Source: Euperipatoides rowelli (Eukaryota > Onychophora > Udeonychophora > Euonychophora > Peripatopsidae). Taken from it: a DNA stretch of 12,446 nt. This document shows positions 8,327 to 12,446 of the stretch, piece after piece. Below the pieces are notes generated by a model. The model did not search any database and had not been told where the DNA came from. It saw nothing but the letters and a program-made list of their open reading frames with translations. The position numbers and the translations under genes were made by a program. The stretch's first letter is position 1. The number at the start of each line of letters is the position of its first letter. Location: the NCBI GenBank assembly GCA_003024985.2, contig PXIH01S0000727.1. The stretch is one strand, 5' to 3'.

Positions 8327-8490
8327 ACTTTAAAAGCCTTGCTTAGGTAGAGCTGACATTCTATTTTGGCCACCATATGAGCTTCTTGGCACTGTGGGTA
8401 AATTTTGGAAAATTTAGGATAATAGGAGATATGAGGTTTGCTAGCCACATGTATAGCACACTCCAGTGCTTTAATTACTCCAGAAACAGT
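8327..8490 (-). CDS. Probable internal coding exon of an unrecognised host gene
   Basis: A 164-nt minus-strand exon. The acceptor is ATGTATCTCAG (AG at 8492-8491) and the donor is GTAAGTATAA (GT at 8326-8325). It enters in phase 0 and leaves after two bases of a codon. All 54 codons are open, and a stop follows directly beyond the donor, as expected for a spliced exon. The peptide starts TVSGVIKALECAIHVASK, contains HISYYPKFSKIYPQC and ends QLYLSKAFK. It looks helical and mixed in charge, vaguely like helical-repeat proteins, but I do not recognise the family. GC is about 39%, well above its flanks. It lies between two SINE insertions and shares nothing with them. The rest of the gene is mostly outside the window or unidentified; a phase-compatible next exon is at 6873-6954. 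Confidence 0.72.
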
Positions 8491-8798
8491 CTGAGATACA
8501 TTTAAAAACTTATTTGTATTCTTTCACACTTTGCATACTTTTACTCATTAAAACATGTTTAAGAGACCAAAAGAACCATTCTATGCATTTTAATTCAAAT
8601 GTTCTCAAATGTGTCATTCTAAATTAAACAACAATTGTGAATTTCATACATCAAAATAAGTCAAGGATATTGAAATGTCAACTGATGGTTAACAAAGTCA
8701 TCAATGAGTTGGATTCATAAGCTAGCAGTCAGGATATCCAACATCTGATTTTTCTGATAATTAGGTCACTGTAATGGTGCTTTTAGGGCTGCCCAAAT
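8491..8798. other. Noncoding stretch, probably intron
   Basis: AT-rich DNA upstream (in minus-strand sense) of the probable exon. No further exon, element boundary or RNA was found. It ends at a direct repeat that flanks the next SINE. Confidence 0.45.
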
Positions 8799-8811
8799 TT
8801 TGTTTCTGTTA

Positions 8812-9115
8812 TTTTTTTTTATAAAATAAATCTCCCTTCCAAGAGGAGAAGAGATGTATTTTTTTCTGAAGAGTTGATGCACGTTAGTGCATCTATCTAG
8901 TCAGTATTATTAGATATCTCTATAACTACAACGGTTCTTACGGTGAGTCAGCATATCGGGTAAAACCCCTGACAAGGTGTTCGTAGTCAGGGTAAAAAAC
9001 CTTTCCATAACTGCCTCGACTGAGACACGAACCTGGGAAGTCTCAGCTTATGCCTTCATCCTCGTTTTAACAGCCTGCATGAAACAGACAGTGCCATGGC
9101 CCACGAGGACTGGTC
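8812..9115 (-). mobile_element. tRNA-derived SINE, minus strand, with TSD
   Basis: The 5' end is at about 9115 and an A-rich tail (T-run on the plus strand) is at about 8812-8820. Direct repeats TTTGTTTCTGTTATTTTTTT lie at 8799-8818 and 9116-9135, consistent with a TSD that merges into the tail. The B box is GGTTCGTGTCTC (9033-9022); the A-box region CTCGTGGGCCATGGCA (9107-9092) is degenerate. The tail reads GGAGATTTATTTTATAAAA. The body does not carry the ATTTTCTTTC core seen in the copies at 6252 and 7849, so this is a different SINE family or a diverged one. Confidence 0.78.
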
Positions 9116-9175
9116 TTTGTTTCTGTTATTTTTTTATTTTATTGAAAAATAATCTCCTACTTTGTTTCTGTTATT
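9116..9175 (-). repeat. Third copy of the target repeat with a stub of SINE tail
   Basis: TTTGTTTCTGTTATT occurs at 9116-9130 and again at 9161-9175. Between them, on the minus strand, is GTAGGAGATTATTTTT followed by an A-rich run, which resembles the tail of the adjacent SINE. This looks like an earlier, extremely 5'-truncated insertion at the same target, or a local duplication. Confidence 0.55.
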
Positions 9176-9644
9176 GTTTATAAATATTTATTTTTATTTT
9201 TATTATATTTGTATTTTTTTTTTTTCACTTCATTTCAAGAACATTAGTCGTGAGAAATGAAGTATGTTTAGTTTGTACAATTTTGTACACTGGAAGTAGC
9301 CTACGATTATTAATGGATTTTGTAATTCATTCATCTAGGATCTTAATGCTGAAGAATGATTTTTTTTTATGTACTAATTTTTTTCATTCTTTTGCTTCTC
9401 CAAAGATCAGCTATTAACTTTTCATTCTCCTGTACCTTTAAGTATTTCTGATCATTATGTGTTTTGTTTGCTTAAAATATGGCCTTAATTGTTGGAGCAA
9501 CTGTATTGCGTTTCACCTTGATTGTGTTTACCATCAATGTTATTATTATTCATTATCAATTGGCATTCTATCAATTTTACTTCAAAGCTGCTCTATCTGA
9601 TTTATGAAATACAAATAAAAAATTGAGTTAATTTTTTTTTTATA
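9176..9644. other. AT-rich noncoding stretch
   Basis: T-runs and no recognised element. The short palindromic word TTGTACAATTTTGTACA lies near 9274. No exon or RNA gene could be supported. Confidence 0.45.
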
Positions 9645-10445
9645 TTTATTAAAAAGTTTACCCCAAACATGGGAAACCATAGTTTTACTGGTTCTTAATA
9701 AGTGTTGTGTTCCCACCTCCAGCTTTAACCATATTAAGACCCAGGCTACAGCAGCAAATGTCCATGCTTTTGGGATATTAATGAAAAGTTTTCCCCAAAC
9801 AGCAGGAACTATAATTTTACTGATTCTTTTATGTGCCATGTTCCCACCTCCAACTTTAACCGTATTAAGACCTAGGCTACAGCAGTGAATTTCTGTGCAT
9901 TTGGGATATAAATGAAAAGTCCCCCCCCCCCCAAACAGAGTAAATCATAGTTTTACTGGTTTTAATAATTCCAGTGTTGCCACCTCCGGCTTTAACCGTA
10001 TTAAGACCCAGGCTAAAGCAGCAAATTTCCATACATTTTGGATATTAATGAAAAGTTTCCCCAAACAGAAGAAACCATAGTTTTACTGGATCTTAATAAT
10101 TATTGTGTTCCAACCTCCAGCTTTAACCATATTAAGACATAGGCTACAGTAGCGGATTTCCATGTATTTGGGATATTAATGAAAAGTTTCCACAAACAGG
10201 AGAAACCATAGTTTTACTTTGTTCTTAATAAGTGCAGTGTTTCCACCTCCAGCTTTAACCGTATTAAGACCCAGGCTACAGCAGCAAATTTATGTGCATT
10301 TGGGATATTAATGAAATGTTTCCCCCAAACATGGGAACCACAGTGTTACTGGTTCTTAATAAGTGTCGTGTTCCCACCTCCAGCTTTAACCGTATTAAGA
10401 TCCAGGCTACAGCAGTGAATTTCCATGCATTTGGGATATAAATAA
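9645..10445. repeat. Minisatellite of about six ~131-bp units
   Basis: The word RRCTTTAACC marks equivalent points at 9721, 9852, 9988, 10119, 10251 and 10382, giving periods of 131, 136, 131, 132 and 131 bp. Every unit carries the same landmarks: a C/A-rich CCCCAAACA, CATAGTTTTACTGG, CACCTCCAGCTTTAACC, TATTAAGACC and GGCTACAGCAG, then TTTGGGATAT. The longer third interval is explained mainly by a C10 run near 9921. 131 is not a multiple of 3, so the repeated peptide-like readings on the minus strand (about 9582-9839 and 10276-10467) are not coding. The array could be a free minisatellite or the internal array of a nonautonomous element. Confidence 0.93.
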
Positions 10446-10475
10446 TCCCTTGCACGGAAAAAAACATTCACCTGG

Positions 10476-10590
10476 ATTTGGAAAAAACTGGAGAGGTACT
10501 AGCACTCCTGAGGATCGAACCTATCCCCGGGCCATGCCAAGAGATGCGACAGTCCATTGTGTTCCCGACTGGACCACCGCACCTCGCCAA
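10476..10590 (-). mobile_element. tRNA-like SINE head, minus strand, truncated
   Basis: An A-box-like TGGTCCAGTCG (10576-10566) and a B box GGTTCGATCCT (10521-10511) are present, but no body or tail of the shared SINE core follows. An imperfect direct repeat, AAAAAACTGGAG near 10484 and AAAAAATGGAG near 10590, brackets the head but may be chance. It begins just past the last minisatellite unit. Confidence 0.68.
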
Positions 10591-10599
10591 AAAATGGAG

Positions 10600-11368
10600 T
10601 AGGCCTATATTTTTATTTGTACAATTGGAACAATTAGCTTAAATTCCTTAAGTATATCAGTCAGTCATTTACTTTGTTTAATCTTTACTTTTGTAATCCC
10701 TTAATCCCCACTTTACATTCATTTTCATTTAGAAAGCAAAGTACTGTATTATATTGCCTTTCTATAAAACAAATAGTTATTTCCTTATTTAAAAAAAAAA
10801 AAAAAAAAGATCCAAGTTATTTTAATACTAAAAATCATTGGATTGGTTGTTATACTATTTTTTTCACACGTTCATCATCTTTAATGCTTTTTGTACTATT
10901 TTTTTTTAATGGTACTGGAAGAATTCCACTTTGATAATTTTATCATTTATTTCCTTATATTTTTTTTTGTACATGTAAAATATCATTATAGTAAAAAGTT
11001 CTATAACTCATTTGGCACTAAGGCATTTATTACTAGTCTTTTATGCATTTATTTTACATAACAATAATAAATAAATCAAAACAATTCAGAATTAGTAATT
11101 ATCAATGTCATTTCTCCCATCTCATTGAAAACCATTTTGCATCCATAGACATGAAAGCAAATAAAAACCAACTGAAAACATAAGTAAAAAAAAAAACAGT
11201 TTTCCAATATTACAAACTTTAATCTGCAATTTGGGGTAGAAAATACATTTTTTTTCCCTTTATTTAAAAAGATTTAAATCATAAAATTACAAAAACAACT
11301 TCAATTCTGACGAAAAAGATGGCTACATGATTTCTTCCTGGTTTTATTTGTAGATAATAAGAGAACCT
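10600..11368. other. AT-rich noncoding stretch
   Basis: Long A- and T-runs, including about 18 A at 10791-10808 that could be the tail of an old, unrecognisable retroposon. No supported exon, RNA gene or bounded element. Confidence 0.45.
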
Positions 11369-11369
11369 G

Positions 11370-11730
11370 GTCAAAGCATGGTGGTCTAGTGGATAATGAT
11401 CTAGGATGGCCGTGTATTCAGACATGTAGTCCTGGTGTCAGGTTGCTCCCCAGGAAGCGCCAGTATTGCTTCGCTTTTTCCGGACTTGGTTTCAGGGGGT
11501 CGTTTTTTCTACACACTTTAGAAACATTAAAAGTCTTTGTGTATAGAATTGCACCTACCGATCCCCGAATCTTAATACGATAGACCAAAGCTGGGAATCA
11601 AGCGCTTCTGTATGAACCATTCTCTCATTAATATGCAAGATCAAGTACAGATGAAGAGCGATGAATATGATTCGGAGTTAGTAGATTGTATTGTACATAA
11701 TGTAAATAAATATAATTTAAAAAAAAAAAT
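11370..11730 (+). mobile_element. tRNA-derived SINE, plus strand
   Basis: An A-box-like TGGTCTAGTGG lies at 11382-11392 and a degenerate B box GGTTGCTCCCC at 11441-11451. A ~250-bp body follows and ends in ATGTAAATAAATATAATTT and an A-run (about 11719-11729). The TGTAAATAAATATA tail matches the SINEs at 6252 and 7849, but the head and body differ. The only TSD candidate is the short AGAACC at 11362-11367 and 11731-11736, so the ends are approximate. Open frames at 11389-11583 and 11612-11794 are incidental. Confidence 0.75.
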
Positions 11731-11805
11731 AGAACCCAATTTAGTTAAAATTACCCTCTTATCAACTTCTTATCCAAACACAAATCTAAATTAAAATTAA
11801 AATTC

Positions 11806-11903
11806 CTAAACCATTTCAAGATCTTCAAATATACAGTGAGAAAACTCACAAAGGTTGTTGCTAACTTCTGGAGCAAAGAACTTGTACCAAAACCCAAGCC
11901 TAT
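11806..11903 (-). CDS. Weak candidate exon of a host gene
   Basis: A strong-looking acceptor, a T-run then TATTGCAG (AG at 11905-11904), opens a patch that is richer in GC than its flanks. Two readings compete. One enters one base into a codon and reads RLGFWYKFFAPEVSNN, LCEFSHCIFEDLEMV to TAG at 11808-11806, a protein-like terminal exon. The other is a 54-nt exon (11850-11903) in phase 0 at both ends, IGLGFGTSSLLQKLATTF, closed by the donor GTGAGT at 11849-11844, and so phase-compatible with the exon at 8327-8490. I cannot choose between them. Neither product is recognised, and the patch may not be coding. Confidence 0.28.
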
Positions 11904-12164
11904 CTGCAATAAAAAAAAAATTAAAATAACATGTAAAAAGGACTTACCAAAATAAATCTGGAACCAAAGCATAAACATAAATAATAGATAGTAATAAATT
12001 AAATACGACGAAGGTAAAGTTGTATGAGGCTGAATTCAATTTAGATATAACTCTGTATCCAGACCCTTCAAGAGTGGAAACATGTTCAAGTTTACTCACA
12101 TTTGACTAAATGAAAGTAGCACTCTACCTTTTATAGCTATTAATGATTGATTATTGAAATTTTT
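11904..12164. other. AT-rich noncoding stretch
   Basis: Contains donor-like words on the minus strand, GTAAGTCC at 11947 and GTGAGTAAAC near 12099, without a convincing exon before them. The open frame at 11751-11978 crosses a splice-acceptor tract and is probably not a protein. Confidence 0.4.
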
Positions 12165-12446
12165 ATTATTATTTTATTATCCCACCTAATGGCTAAGGAG
12201 ATCAACTATTTACATATATACACTATTTACAGATAGTCATCTGGATTCAACAGTGTTGCTGTGTCCTTGTTCGTTCCATTGTCTTCATTACTCTTGTTAC
12301 TACTTCTTAATATTTCTATCTTCTGAATGCAAAGTCCTATTTTAATTCTGACTGGATGAATAGAACCCTACTCGCCCAGTCTTTCAGAAAGAAAGACATT
12401 TGGGATTTCAGGTCGGACAGCATGAGCCTTGTACCTGGCTCGTGCC
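12165..12446 (-). mobile_element. 3' part of a SINE/LINE repeat, cut by the window edge
   Basis: Read on the minus strand, this carries CAGCAACACTGTTGAATCC, then a GTAAATAGTG-type tail region, then CCTTAGCCATTAGGTGGG and an A/T-rich end (ATAATAAAATAATAATAAAA). These parts align with the 3' half of the SINEs at 6252 and 7849 (CATCACTGTTGTATCC; CCTTAACCGTTAGGTGGG). The sequence upstream of that (12446 to about 12290) does not obviously match them, so this may be another subfamily or the partner LINE's 3' UTR. The 5' end is beyond the window. Confidence 0.68.

Noticed and set aside
9645-10445. CRISPR array
   Set aside because: Units are ~131 bp and repeated along their full length, with no short repeats and unique spacers, in a eukaryotic context.
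9582-10467. Repeated peptide-like open frames on the minus strand (LKLEVGT, HLLRTS)
   Set aside because: They are translations of the ~131-bp minisatellite unit; the period is not a multiple of three and no frame runs through the array.
11612-11794. Plus-strand open frame of 60 codons
   Set aside because: It covers the 3' half and A-rich tail of a SINE.
11904-11947. A 44-nt intron between GTAAGT and TATTGCAG on the minus strand
   Set aside because: The splice words are good, but 44 nt is very short for an animal intron, and the segment before it is an AT-rich run of hydrophobic codons with a poor acceptor.

Overview
This looks like noncoding DNA from an animal nuclear genome. It is strongly AT-rich, has no prokaryotic gene layout, and is made of nested eukaryotic transposable elements: a LINE with a poly(A) tail, tRNA-derived SINEs, hAT-type nonautonomous DNA elements and a minisatellite. 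An invertebrate is the best guess, possibly a mollusc because of the SINE and hAT mixture, but the sequence does not fix the species. Two ambiguous bases (N) lie at about 8052 and 8057.

Layout. 1-797 is AT-rich noncoding DNA. 798-5889 is one minus-strand L1/Tx1-like LINE insertion flanked by a perfect 15-bp target-site duplication (TSD). It has a decayed ORF1 (split CCHC knuckle) and a decayed ORF2 (AP endonuclease, reverse transcriptase, C-terminal Cys/His motif). A 371-bp hAT-like element with an 8-bp TSD has landed inside the endonuclease. 6020-6830 is a second hAT-like element, also with a perfect 8-bp TSD, and it has itself been split by a minus-strand SINE with a perfect 16-bp TSD. From 7200 to the end come further tRNA-SINEs: a head-only fragment at 7213, a full copy at 7849-8237 with a tandemly duplicated tRNA head, minus-strand copies at about 8812-9115 and 10476-10590, a plus-strand copy at about 11370-11730, and a 3' part at about 12165-12446 running off the window. 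A six-unit, ~131-bp minisatellite fills about 9645-10445.

Host gene. Between the repeats, 8327-8490 on the minus strand looks like a real internal exon: it has a good acceptor and donor, no stop over 54 codons, and about 39% GC in much poorer surroundings. A phase-compatible candidate downstream exon ends in a stop at 6873. A weaker candidate upstream exon lies at 11806-11903. If these belong together, much of the right half of the window is intron of one minus-strand gene whose product I do not recognise.

I see no intact autonomous element, no CRISPR array, no defence or metabolic gene cluster and no convincing new 'system'. The value here is the layered insertion history, a SINE family whose copies share a core and tail, and an unassigned host exon.
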